Shown piece after piece: positions 21,805 through 33,304 of a DNA stretch of 48,664 bases. The stretch covers positions 1 to 48,664 of the forward strand of contig JAKSYS010000491.1 in the NCBI GenBank assembly GCA_022925895.1, written 5' to 3'. This stretch comes from Fragilaria crotonensis. Lineage: Eukaryota; Bacillariophyta; Fragilariophyceae; Fragilariales; Fragilariaceae. How positions within the stretch are numbered: position 1 is the first letter of the stretch; each line of letters opens with the position of its first letter. Under the pieces are notes generated by a model. It was not told where the DNA came from. It made no database searches and was given only the letters and a program-made list of their open reading frames with translations. Position numbers and translations under genes: made by a program.

Positions 21805-23748
21805 ATGAGTGAACCATACAGGTTAGTCAACAATCGACAATTGACGAATTCAATTCGAGTGTGCAGTTGTTGCTGTCACAATCATTGCAGAAGGATGTGT
21901 TGTGTGACAACAAGTCCTCAATCCCATCCAGGCAGTCCCATCCAATTCGAGCACCATTCGATTTTCCTCGTGTTTGGACTGGTTATGAGTCTGCGCTACA
22001 CAGGACGCGCGTGTTGTCAGCCGTCACTGGACTCTTGGATTCGACACCGTGAAGTTTGCATCAAATGCAACAATTGATCTCTTGGACACGTTGATGTGTT
22101 TCAGTGTGTAGTCTTGCTATCATGTGTGATTTGCGGATCTGTTCCCCTTGCGATCATCCATAGTGACAAATGGTTGTGTGTATGAAACTGCATCCAATAC
22201 TACTGCGCTAATCCCACAACACACTAACAATTTGCATTCTCCGTATCCTTCTTCTGCTTTCTATTCCTACTTTGTTTATTAACAATGCACGTCTTGCGAT
22301 GATCCACCCCCCGAAGGTGGTGGTGGAGGAGGGGATCTGACAGATGCCGATATTGACTCCAATTGGGAGGAAACGATTGAGACCTTTGATGCCATGGGCC
22401 TGCCAGAGGAATTGCTTCGAGGAATTTATGCATACGGTTTCGAAAAACCATCCGCCATTCAGCAACGAGCGATCAAGCCAACCATGTTGGGACGTGATTT
22501 GATTGCTCAAGCACAATCTGGAACTGTGAGTTTTATGTTTTTATTTATTGTTATTGTGATGTTGAACAGTCCAAGTCCAAAGGAATGATGATTTATATTG
22601 TCAACCATCTTTCGAGTCTGAACAGAGTCATCCTCGACGTGTCTGAGAAACCTAAACAAGACCTAGTCAGACCTTTGGATGACAACTTGCTCGTTTGCGT
22701 TGCAGTTACGTTTCGCCAATGTTATGTATTGCACAACATCACTCACACACCACCACCATCATCATTACAGGGTAAAACTGCCACATTCGCCATTGGTAAC
22801 CTCTCGAGTCTGGACCCAAAGCTCCGCGAATGCCAGTCCTTGATTTTGGCCCCCACCCGCGAATTGGCGCAGCAAATTCAAAAGGTCGTCATTGCCCTCG
22901 GTGACTACATGGACGTGCTCGTCCATGCCTGCGTCGGAGGAACGGCCGTCCGTGACGACATTCGCACCCTCCAAGCCGGCGTCCACGTCGTCGTGGGAAC
23001 TCCTGGTCGTGTCTTTGACATGATCAACCGTCGCGCCCTCCGTCTCGACCATATTAAGCAATTCTTCCTCGATGAGGCCGATGAGATGTTGTCGAGAGGA
23101 TTCAAGGATCAAATCTATGACATTTTCAAGTTCCTTCCCGAATCAGTCCAGGTGTGTCTCTTTTCCGCTACCATGCCACTGGATGTCTTGGAAGTAACGC
23201 AGCGTTTCATGCGCGATCCAGTCCGCATTCTCGTCAAGAAGGACGAATTGACCCTGGAGGGTATCAAGCAATTTTACATTTCCGTCGAGCGCGAGGATTG
23301 GAAGTTGGAAACTCTCTGCGATCTCTACGAAACCTTGACGATTACACAGGCCATTATTTACTGCAACACCCGACGCAAGGTAGATTGGCTGCAGGAGGAA
23401 ATGACCAAGCGCGATTTCACCGTGTCGTGCATGCACGGAGATATGGACCAACGCGAGCGTGATATCATTATGCGCGAGTTCCGTTCCGGATCGTCTCGTG
23501 TCTTGATCACCACGGACTTGTTGGCGAGAGGTATTGATGTGCAGCAAGTGTCGTTGGTGATTAACTTTGATTTGCCGACCAACCGTGAAAACTACATTCA
23601 TCGTATTGGACGTTCCGGTCGATTTGGTCGTAAGGGTGTTGCCATCAACTTTTTGGCGGAGGGGGACGTTCGTTACCTTCGTGACATTGAGCAGTTTTAC
23701 ACGACAGAAATTGTGGAAATGCCCATGGATGTGGCGGATCTTATCTAG
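21805..23748 (+). CDS. EIF4A: Eukaryotic translation initiation factor 4A (DEAD-box RNA helicase)
   Basis: Predicted 409 aa from exons 21805-21821, about 22291-22525 and 22771-23748. It unwinds mRNA 5' structure in the eIF4F complex using ATP. All DEAD-box motifs are present: the Q motif ([13 protein letters not shown]), motif I (AQAQSGTGKT, split by intron 2 between SGT and GKT), [12 protein letters not shown] and TPGR, DEAD, SAT, RGID and HRIGRSGR. The protein ends in MDVADLI, as eIF4A proteins do. The first exon (MSEPY) has a strong donor AG/GTTAGT. No AG lies between about 22163 and the coding region, and a frame-compatible junction ends in GCAC, so intron 1 may be GT-AC. Length and frame fit exactly with that choice. 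Confidence 0.92.
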
Positions 23749-24275
23749 GAAGTCTAACGCAAATGAGAACCAAGTATTATAAGAATGACGGTAGTCTTCT
23801 CCATGGTTGTGTCTTGATCGGTAGTTGTTAGGGTCAAGCCCGACGGATGCAGTAGAGTGCTGATCCGAGAACGAGTTTCAACTATACACCGACAGTATCC
23901 GTGCTAGTAGTTGTAGAGTGATCTCTAGCAAAAAGATAACAGGAACCAGGAACAACTCCGGAATTACTCAGATTGCTTCACTCTCGTTCCAGGGTTTTCT
24001 TATAATACAACACGTCCAAGTGTTCCAAGAGTCCTGACGTCCTGACTATACTCAATACTCACAGACTGCACCTGTACTGGAATATTGTACTCCACGCGTA
24101 TTAGTTGCGAGTTGCAAGTTGGAAGTGCCGAGCGACTGGAAAGCTTCCGCCAACGAAGGTTGTAGGCGAAGAATCGGCTTGCTTTTGATGAGTGTCCTAC
24201 ATTCTTGAGAATTAGTGGCATGGCGAAATCCATCAAGCGACCCAATAGCAAGAAGAGAGTGTGTCATCGACGTGG
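23749..24275. other. Convergent intergenic spacer
   Basis: 3' ends of eIF4A and the TBC gene face each other here. No further feature is recognised. Confidence 0.5.
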
Positions 24276-25754
24276 TCACATTTGTAGATGTGAACTTGAA
24301 CCTTGGGTGGGCGTGACCTCTGTTGGAGACGAACTTGTTAGCATATGGATATTGCTGATACCTCTTGGAACCGATAGCATTCGACTTAACGCCTCTCTCG
24401 AATTGAAAAATACTGTTTGAACTGATTGTTGATTCGACTTCATGGCTACCTTCCCATCAGGATGGAGCAGTGGAGCCATGTTGGAAGAAATCTGAAACCT
24501 TCGCAAGGAACTCAACAAAACTGCTATCAATGGTCCAACCTCGTCCAATGGATCCATGGCTGTGAGTGCCTGCAGGCCATCGTCGGCTCGGTGACTAAGT
24601 AAGTCCTCTCGGCGCATCCATATAAGACTCGCTGCAGTCATTTCCAGCACGACCATGAGATCGAACTCTCCTACACGCAGCATTGGAGTAACACCAGGTC
24701 TTGTGTACTTTGATGGTTCCATACTTGTAATCGCCGTCGCGGTGGAACTGCAATCGAAAAATATGTCCCAAAGTAAAAGGGTATTGCGCCAACCATCAAC
24801 CTCTCGAGCGAAAAGTAGTCGAACCCATCTTGCGGTGTAGAGTGATAAGCTCCACTCGGCTGACTGAACGTGTGTGTACAGTTGTTTATCTCGAGCAACG
24901 TATTGAATTTTCTGAAGTATGGACTCTCCCATTTTTTCAACTGGTCCATCATTTGGGCCATCATTCGAACCATCGCTCACACCAAATGCACTCGAAATGT
25001 GATTCAGAATGGCCTCGGCAAGGCTAAAGGAATCGTGCAACAGATGTTCCGCACTTAGTAGGCCGCTTTTGGCAGCGTTTTGGCAAGTTTCAGCATCGAA
25101 GAGATCCATCTCAATGGCAAGCATTGTGTAGGAGAAAATCTCATCCATGCCTTGCTGATAGCCTGGCTGAAGGTGTTCTTTACCATAAACGTGAAGCATT
25201 TGCAATAGACATTCGTTTCGCTCATGACGTGCCATTTCAAAGTCTACTTCAGTTCCATGATTCTCCGTGTGGTACCTCCAATTGGCACGGCTTCTAAAGC
25301 ACGATGCATGATAGTCAGGAAGACGATTCAGATCCTTGTTCACGACAATGACAATATCATTCGACAGCACAAAGTGCTCTCGTGCGCTTGATGTAGCCTT
25401 ATGAACCTCATGGTCTTTTGCTTCTTGTTCTTCGCGAGCTTCGGCTTGTTTTACCAGCATGCTCAACGGATCTAAATTGTCATAATTGGTCTCTCGTTTG
25501 TCATGACCATCATGCGCCTCTCCCATAGGTATATATAAAGCGATCCTTATCATACTTTGCAACGAGCCGATCATATCGTTCCCTTGCCATACCCATGCGA
25601 TTCGCATTCACATCATACAATCGGTCAAGGAAACTTGCCACAGTGTACGTGGCATTGTCTCTGGGAGGCATTTCCAATACACCCAGTTGCAACCTCCATC
25701 GAATGGATCGGGAAGTGACGTGCCGTCAATGGGAAACGGTGGTTCAGCATGCAT
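24276..25754 (-). CDS. TBC-domain protein (Rab GTPase-activating)
   Basis: About 492 aa, single exon. The TBC fold starts early (RSIRWRLQLGVLEMP, the R..W..LLG block). It continues with VVNKDLNRLPDY, the position of the IxxDxxR arginine-finger motif, then YQQGMDEIFSYTMLAIE, matching the YxQGM glutamine-finger motif, and WSLSLYTARWVRLLFAREV near the end of the domain. TBC proteins speed GTP hydrolysis on Rab GTPases in membrane traffic. The layout resembles TBC1D5/TBC1D13-type members with an insert between helices. In the finger motif the arginine is R in DLNRLP, so activity is plausible. The frame breaks twice: one C missing at GGG 25710-25712 (plus strand) and one extra base at 25545-25546. 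The start ATG at 25754 is the first in frame. Confidence 0.75.
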
Positions 25755-26698
25755 CGGCAAGTTGTTGTGATAATGTTTTTGTTGATGGTTGAAGGTGCGT
25801 CGGTGTTTTTGTATTGGTGGCGCGGAAAAGTCGTCAAGAAGGCCGAAAGCGCCAATAATTAATTGTCTGATGTACTGGCTGTTCTGTACAATGCAGGGAT
25901 TTCACTTGTAAGCGCTTGATAGACCAATCAAATCTTCAAATGCATCACCACTTTGACATCATTCATCCGAAATGACTCCTCGAGGACATGTTCATCGGAG
26001 CTGTCATACGAAGACAAGTACTCCGTACATATGCATGCCAATCCGAGCGGTATTTGCATGTCGTTCTTACCGTTCTATGTCATACAGCTACTACTAGAGT
26101 CCCGAGTCCCGAGTAGGGTATGTACACTGTACTGGACTACAAGCATACTGGATACCGGACTACTGTACGCGGCTACTCCGAGCATACCACACAATACGTA
26201 ATCTCTACTAGATACTCTACTGCATGCATGTACTGTCGTATGTCATCGCTAAATAATTGCGATTCGGAAGTCGGAAGTTGGGAGTTGGGAAATGTTGGGA
26301 GGTGGGGAAGGGGTTGCTCAAATCGTGGTTCCTTGCGAGACCAGTGTGGGATGCAAGATTCCTAGTTTTTTAGCTGGTGTAGAAATGTGTATCCAGGTGT
26401 ACGGCCGAAATAATTAGTTACAGAGAGAGGCACGACACGGTCATTCTTTCTGGTGCTGTGGTACTACATCCAGATCCAGGGAAAAGCAGTATGAATATGC
26501 ATGGGGTACACGTACGTGTACTACACACATAACATTCATACATGCATCCACCATAACAAGTTGGAGCCTGTCTGCATTTCAGCTCTGTCGGCACACAAAT
26601 TCTTCCAAACATTGTACTCCTACTACTCTAGTAGACAATCAGTGCTGTGAAGATTTGTTAATTGATACCTTGATTACAGTCACAATTGATCCAACAAG
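25755..26698. other. Divergent intergenic spacer
   Basis: Separates the TBC gene and the first LRR gene. It contains clustered TACTAGAGTC, GTACTGGAC and similar short words around 26090-26240. No gene or RNA is recognised. Confidence 0.5.
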
Positions 26699-29303
26699 AT
26701 GCTCAGACCCAAGATGTACATGACTCCAAATGCCATTGATGCCGGAGACGCACCTCCTTCGAGACCATCGCGCCGTCGCAGCAACAACATGGACAATACA
26801 GATCAAGATCCGAATGTTGCTCACGGTCCTTCCATCGATGAAGTTAGATCGAACGCCACTCGTTTGTTGCTAGCCACAGAGCGTCATCCTTCCTTTCGTA
26901 TGACAGCAACAGCAACTCGTCAGACTGAGTCTATTGTTATTCAAGTGGATTCTGATCGAGGACAGGTTACAAGTAATGGCGCTACCGGCTTTGGCAACAG
27001 CAATAACACTGCAAGCCATGTCAACACGAACACTTCCCGTGATCAAGAATGCGATGCTACTCACAGTGACACGGCTGCCAGTGTCGTTGCAACAAACTCT
27101 GATGAATACAATGGAGGAGCTGTCACCGATGAAGACACTGCCTTGGCGTATGGGTCATTACCATCCGTAGAGGAAGCAAGATTGTACGCTGGTTTCATCC
27201 TCGATGCTGCCAAATCCTCTCGAGACATGTCTCCCGAATCCTCGGAACGGTTCCGTCTCACATTGTCACCATTTCGTGGTGAACGGCAACAGAACGAATT
27301 CGACGATTACAACTACGACAACGATGCCACAAATATTGTCAAGAATGACGACGGAAGTGTCTTTTTATCCAAGGGAATTCCAATCACTACTCCACCACAC
27401 ATTCTGGAGAAGCGGAAGCGTTGTTTGAGACTTTGTCTCCTTGGAACTCTGGTGATCGCACTGATCGCCGTTGTTATTGGTGTTGCCGTGTATGTGTCTC
27501 AGTCGTCGCAACAGCCACAACAGGGCGCATCTCAACCCCCATCGACTGGTGACAGTCGCAGTGCTCCATCTTCACGACTCGATGCCACCATTAGTTTTCT
27601 GACGCACTTCAGCATTTCTCATCGAGACAATTTGGAAGACATGACAAGGCCACAGTATCTTGCTGCTGTTTGGATTGCTGATTACGACGCATTGGCCTAT
27701 GAAATACCGTACACGCACTTCGACGACACATACGTGGATTTCGTTCAACGCTATGCATTGGCTGTCATGTATTTCTCTTTGAATGGGAATGGTTGGGTCA
27801 ACCAGAATTTATTTCTGGACAAGGTCCATGTCTGCGGATGGTATTCCGTTGATACCTTGAATGATGGCGAAGACATAGCTCTTGGTGTTTCGTGCAATGA
27901 TCGAGGTGAAGTGTCCGAGTTATTAATACGTGAGTGCGAAATCTTGTCCTTCTTTCGCTTAATGGATGCGCCTGTAAATGTGAATCGCCCATTGTACTCA
28001 CCTCGCCGCTATCCTCGTGATCCCCTCTCGATACCATCATCATACAGCGAGAAACAACATGGTTGGCACACTTCCCATGGAACTGTCACACTTGTCCAGC
28101 CTTCACTTTCTTGACTTTAATCGTAACGCGATCCAGGGCACCATTCCCCAAGAATATTCAAACTTGGAGCGCATGCAGTTCTTTGATTTGAGATACAATC
28201 AACTTACTGGGTCGATTCCACTTTGGATTGGTGGAGCATGGGACGAGCTCACCGAATTTGCACTTTCCAACAACAACTTGACAGGCTCGATACCAGAAAG
28301 CTTGCGCTACCTTGAGAGACTCAGGAGTCTGTCTCTTGCTCAAAATCACTTGAATTCGACGTTGGCGAATATTGTAGGACTTTCCAGTCTGCAATTCCTG
28401 TATCTTGATAACAACCGATTCACTGGACTAGTGGATGAAGACTTTTTGTCTGACATGGGGCGCCTTGTGCAGGTGGATCTCTCATCCAATCAGCTCGAAG
28501 CAAACGATATTCCGGTCCACCTTTTTCAATATCCTTTCTTGGAGGTGCTGGACCTTGGCGACAACAGCCTCATGGGCTCGATAACAGTCAACATTCCGGA
28601 GAACACAGTCTTGCAATTCTTGTCCTTCAACGACAATATTCTCACGGGGTCCTTACCTGACAGTATCACCCAACTCAAGGCTCTTCAGCATTTGGATATC
28701 ACTGGCAACGACATGAATGGCGAAATCCCATCTAGTTTGGCGACGATGGAGTCCCTGGCTTACCTCTTTTTGAGCCAAAATCAATTTACGCAGGGTCCAA
28801 TTCCTGATTTCCTGTCTGGTATGGACCAACTTCGGGAATTGAGCCTCAGTTTTACAAAGCGTAATGGCACACTCTCTGCCGATTGGTTGACAGGCTTACG
28901 CGAGCTGGTCCTTTTGGATTTGTCATGGAACGACTTGTCCGGTACGGTTCCACCGACAATTTGGGAGCACCCCAAACTGCAATACCTCCTGTTGAATCGC
29001 AACCAGTTGACGGGAGATTTCCCTCTCGGTGTTACTGATACGATGCTGCAGCTGTTGCTTCTCGATAAGAATGGCATAACCGGCGATCTGAGTTCAGCAT
29101 GCCAATACGGTGTAGATTATATCAGTGCCGATTGTGAGGAAATTACTTGCGGTTGTTGCAAGTGCTGTAACGATGAAGACGTGCGATGCAACCAAGGCAT
29201 TTGGGACTTCAATCAAGAGTTTAGCTGGGAACAAAACTACACTCGAGTCGCGTACGCATTTTCTCCCGTTCTCTTGGAGGACCCACTACCATCAGGACGC
29301 TAG
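26699..29303 (+). CDS. Transmembrane LRR protein, type II topology
   Basis: 828 aa from exons 26699-27929 and 28048-29303 (good GTGAGT donor, CATACAG acceptor). The predicted cytosolic N-terminus (1-240) is disordered and has two copies of a PS-(I/V)-(E/D)-E-x-R segment at about 44-60 and 155-171. A transmembrane helix at about 243-265 follows a basic stop (EKRKR). The outer part starts with a conserved cap (YLAAVWIADYDA, YALAVMYFSLNGNGW, CGW). It continues with about 14 plant-type LRRs (LxxLxLxxNxLTGSIP) and ends in a cysteine cluster (CGCCKCC). There is no kinase domain. It belongs to the large stramenopile/diatom LRR group with unknown ligands. The minus-strand neighbour at 30067 and the gene at 37376 are paralogues. 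Confidence 0.85.
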
Positions 29304-30066
29304 GGCAGTGCAGCAGAGGACAAAGCACTGTGCAAGAGGCATGTCCTGTGAGCTGGTGTTTCCAAATTCAGGCTGTTCATTGAAAACTGAAGTCTCGCGT
29401 GGATGGACATGATGTCTCGACAGACTAAGGCCATGCGACTGGAGGAGCACTAAAGTCCATGGTGGAGATGGGGGCCTTTCACACGACTTCGTTAGTAGCG
29501 TGGCTCAAGACACGACATGAACCAAATGTGACGACATTTTGGAAGCCATCTATCAAAATAGATGCAATTCCATAGTGTAAATTGTATCCAAATAAATTCA
29601 ACCTGCATACCATGGAACAACACCCTCTTAATATCCTTCTCCCTGATTGGCATGTCCAACAATGACTAGTTTGGCGTCCACGTGAGCCTGTGCTGAAGCG
29701 GGTGTGACATGGTTTGTACTCAAAGGAGTTTGCTTGCATTGGAAACGAAGGTTACTGATGCTGAAGCTCGATTTGGTAAATGCATGTTCACCGGATTCAT
29801 CGTGTTGTCCTTGATCGTTGCATGTAACGATATCACTGTCATCGCCAATGCACAAATGCCGAGGGCAGTGGTGCACTGACGATAAGATAAACTAGATTTC
29901 TGATTGTCAATAGCCATACACTGTTTCGATTCGAAGGCAAATTTGTTTGTCCTTCGTTGAAATTCGATGCCACGCATTGGCAACGAAGTAATCTAATAGT
30001 TGAATTGACGCTATACATTGAACAGCATGCCTTACACCCCGCAATGTCAAGCATACCCCCTGCTAA
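29304..30066. other. Convergent intergenic spacer between two LRR genes
   Basis: No supported gene; probably two 3' UTRs. The short minus-strand open frames here show no family features. Confidence 0.5.
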
Positions 30067-32544
30067 TCATCGATCGTTGGGATCAATTCCCTCAGTCATG
30101 TTGACGCCGCCACTTCCAAGGACATCACCCCGCCCGACATGACCGATATGATTGATGGGCGATCCTGTATCATTGGAACCAAAATCTTGATCGGCGAACT
30201 GATAAAATCGGCGTTGAAATGAATTCTCCCAAACTGGATCGAGCTGTCCCAAGTAAATGCTGTCTCGACACGATGTAGCATTGGTCGAGGCGTCGCAGCA
30301 GACAGTGCAACACGAACAGAAGACTTGCGCGGTTGCTTCGTCCCCAACGCAGTCCGCAACGGATATCTCTGGTTTTCGATCTAGCGAGCACATGGTCTTT
30401 AGATCTCCTGTCAAACCTTCATTCATTCCTACTGTAAATACATTGAGCTCGGGAAGCGTCTGGATTTCAGTGGGCACGTCGCCTGAAAAGTCATTGTCAT
30501 CCAATATGAGGTACGTTAACGACCGCAGAAGACCGAGTTCCGAAGGGATTTGACTATCCAACAAATTGTGATCAAGCTCCAACAAGATCAGCTTATCCAA
30601 TTTGGTAAATAAGGATGGTTCGATTGTAGCAACTCGACCACATTCCCGCATGGATAAATCACGAAGATTGGTGAGACTGCCGAAGAAGCTTGGAATTTCT
30701 GAAATTGCCATCTCGCGATTGTCCCCAACGAAAAGGTATTCCAACTTCACCAGTGCTCCAAGATTTCTGGGAAAATGGCCGGTGAACTGGTTGTCGGACA
30801 AGTCGAGGTGGGTCAAATCTGTCAGGTTCACAAGCGCCGACCCAATAGTGCCAGCAAGATAATTACCACTAAGACTGAGGTAGTTAAGGGAGGATAGCAA
30901 GTTGAAGGAAGGTAACTTTCCGGAGAGAGCATTAAATCCGAGATCAAGGATTCGTAGCTTAGAAAGATTTCCGAAATCTGGCATCGCACCCTTCATGAGG
31001 TTCCCGGACAAGTCGAGCTCTTGTAGGTTGGTCATATCACTCCAAGGAATATCCGCGAGATCTTGTTCAAAGTTGTTGTCGTCCAAGTATACATGTTCGA
31101 GTTTTAACATTCCCTGCATCGCGGTGAGAGTACCATTCAATGAATTCGTGTCGAGACCGAGTGTAACAAGGTCGTGCAAATTGGTCCAAGATTGTGGGAT
31201 TGGTCCTTCGAAATTGTTGTCGCCCAAGCCCAGCACTCGAAGGGCGCTGAAATCCCCAATCCACGAGGGCAACTGTCCCTTGAATTCGTTGTAATGCAAG
31301 GCAAGATAGGTTAGACTGACAAGTTCGGCTAATGCTGAAGGTATGGTCCCTTCCAACACGTTGTGGTTAAGCGCCAAGAAGTTCAGACGTGTCAACAAAC
31401 CAAGCTCCGTAATGAGAGTTCCAACCAAATTGTTCTCCGGCAGGTTGATGTTTGAAACTCGATTCTCACTGTTGCACACAACTCCAATCTGAATTGCTCT
31501 CGAATTAGGAGGGGTCAAATCAACATTCCAATTGCAGACGGATCCGGCATTCATGAAACGAAAATCGTAGTGCCACGACTCTCCCTTGGTGGCGAAGTAA
31601 AACAATACAATAACGTATCGTTCAATGAATTCATTCGATGCGCTGTCACCAAGGGCAGATGGGAGTGCCAAAGCTGCATTGTCTTCATCGGCAATCCAGA
31701 CTGCCGCTCGATACTGACTTGAAGTACTGTCCGCGAAATCCGTTTGCGTTGCGACTCCTCGGGTCACCAACCATTCCATGACATCATGAGCTCGTGTATC
31801 CTTGACTGGAGTGGTCTCGGAGGGTACTGCGACTGGTGGTGGCAATGCGAAAGGCGTCCCTGCAGGTGCATAGGCCGGATCGGTACCAGCTGGCTGTGTT
31901 GTGAAGGCACCTTGCGTCCCCATGATAATCTGTTCCTCCATCTTTTTTCCAGCCGAAAATCCCATGACTGCACCGATAACAATACCAATAATGGCGGCAA
32001 GGAGTGCGAAGAATGCAATCTTGTACCACGGTATGATGCGCTTTTGCGGTTGAACACCATGCTGTCCAGCAAGAAATTTGCTGTACTGTTCGTCGTATTC
32101 GTCTTCGGCATCGAATGGATAGTGCGATCGTGATCCTATGGATCGATCCGTTCGAGCATGACTAAGTACATTTGCAGCGTGAGTGCGTGCTTCTTCAATC
32201 GATGGAAGTTGATCTCCAGCATTGTACATGTAGTCATCGCCTTCAAGGTCGACGTTGACATCGTACATGTTGTTGTTCAGTTCTTTCTTGGTACTTGAAT
32301 TGATGCTGGTTCGTGACAGTGGGTGGTTTGCACTTGATGAGGAAGCTCCAAATACGTGACGCGGTGGCCCTCCACCTACACTTCCACTTCCATCCAATCC
32401 CCCACGGAAGCTTCCAGTAACGGAACCAGAACTCTTTACAGAAGCACTTCGTTTCAACGATGCATTGAGTTTGGCCATTACCATATCGTACTCAGAATCT
32501 GCATCCATTGGACCTGTTTTTTCTTCATCGAATATGTTATCCAT
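30067..32544 (-). CDS. Transmembrane LRR protein, paralogue of the 26699 gene
   Basis: 825 aa, no intron. The start at 32544 (MDNIFDEEKT) is preferred to an in-frame ATG 24 codons upstream because the latter leads with a basic, unconserved stretch. Cytosolic residues 1-170 carry LPSIEEARTHAANVLSHA at 113-130, the same segment as in the neighbouring LRR gene. A helix at about 174-196 (IAFFALLAAIIGIVIGAVMG) spans the membrane. The outer part has the cap (YRAAVWIADEDNAAL, YVIVLFYFATKGESW, CNW), about 15 LRRs and a final cysteine cluster (CSCCTVCC). It is arranged tail to tail with its paralogue. The lack of an intron at the position used by the other two LRR genes suggests intron loss or retrocopy origin. 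Confidence 0.87.
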   Translation of the reverse strand: MDNIFDEEKTGPMDADSEYDMVMAKLNASLKRSASVKSSGSVTGSFRGGLDGSGSVGGGPPRHVFGASSSSANHPLSRTSINSSTKKELNNNMYDVNVDLEGDDYMYNAGDQLPSIEEARTHAANVLSHARTDRSIGSRSHYPFDAEDEYDEQYSKFLAGQHGVQPQKRIIPWYKIAFFALLAAIIGIVIGAVMGFSAGKKMEEQIIMGTQGAFTTQPAGTDPAYAPAGTPFALPPPVAVPSETTPVKDTRAHDVMEWLVTRGVATQTDFADSTSSQYRAAVWIADEDNAALALPSALGDSASNEFIERYVIVLFYFATKGESWHYDFRFMNAGSVCNWNVDLTPPNSRAIQIGVVCNSENRVSNINLPENNLVGTLITELGLLTRLNFLALNHNVLEGTIPSALAELVSLTYLALHYNEFKGQLPSWIGDFSALRVLGLGDNNFEGPIPQSWTNLHDLVTLGLDTNSLNGTLTAMQGMLKLEHVYLDDNNFEQDLADIPWSDMTNLQELDLSGNLMKGAMPDFGNLSKLRILDLGFNALSGKLPSFNLLSSLNYLSLSGNYLAGTIGSALVNLTDLTHLDLSDNQFTGHFPRNLGALVKLEYLFVGDNREMAISEIPSFFGSLTNLRDLSMRECGRVATIEPSLFTKLDKLILLELDHNLLDSQIPSELGLLRSLTYLILDDNDFSGDVPTEIQTLPELNVFTVGMNEGLTGDLKTMCSLDRKPEISVADCVGDEATAQVFCSCCTVCCDASTNATSCRDSIYLGQLDPVWENSFQRRFYQFADQDFGSNDTGSPINHIGHVGRGDVLGSGGVNMTEGIDPNDR

Positions 32545-33304
32545 GGCGACAGGCAGAATGTTGAAAGACGCTGTCTTGAACCTGTTTCGTTGGAAGTGAG
32601 TAAGCACTCGGTGCAAAAAAAGAAAGACAAGGTGCTATGAGGATGGCAAAATGGGTCACAAATTCGCCGGAATCTGCAGCCAGGGCCGGTGGGAGAGGGG
32701 TGGAGGCAGTTTCCAAGGGATTGCACGTATGTGTGATGTATGTAGCAGTACAACAGTACCTCCACTGCACTCCATACTAAAGTGAAAACACATCAATGGA
32801 CACGCAGGCTTATACTGTGATCCTCCCCTATGTAAGAATGATGACTCCTGTTTCGAGTTCGCATGTATTTATGGCGAAACCGGCGATTTGGTCGTCGAAA
32901 TCAGTAGACAGCCTTGTTACATGACCAAAGCGATACTGCCCATTCCGACCGATCCGTCCAAATTTCGCTTTCAGGCTTGCATGTATAGCACCCCCTACGG
33001 GACAAGGCTGCGTAACGCTAACGGTCATTTTTTTCATTCGCAGGGAAGGGATCCAGGAATCGTGCCAAGGGGGTTAAGGAAGTCAAAATTCAAAATACGA
33101 ACCAAAAACGCGAACCCTGGGATGAATCCGAACAAGCCAAGAAGAGGGACTCGACCGACGTGGACTCGGGGAAGCGAATCCAACCGACCTGCTTCAAGCT
33201 CAAAGGAGGATGAATTTGAATATGCCGCACGATAGGTGCAGAATACAGCACTGGGATGGCTGCAAACTTGTGTCCTTCTGTTAAATTGTTCAAGTCTTAA
33301 CAAG
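32545..33304. other. Intergenic spacer with a doubtful small spliced frame
   Basis: Between about 32888 and 33214 (+) a frame could run through a 32-base GT-AG intron (33012-33043, with a strong TTTTTTTCATTCGCAG acceptor) into a lysine-rich tail (REPWDESEQAKKRDS). There is no clear ATG or known family, and the intron would be unusually short. I do not call a gene. The rest is spacer. Confidence 0.35.

Noticed and set aside
32888-33235. Small lysine-rich protein gene
   Set aside because: It would need a 32-base intron and a non-ATG or internal start. Only the acceptor looks convincing.
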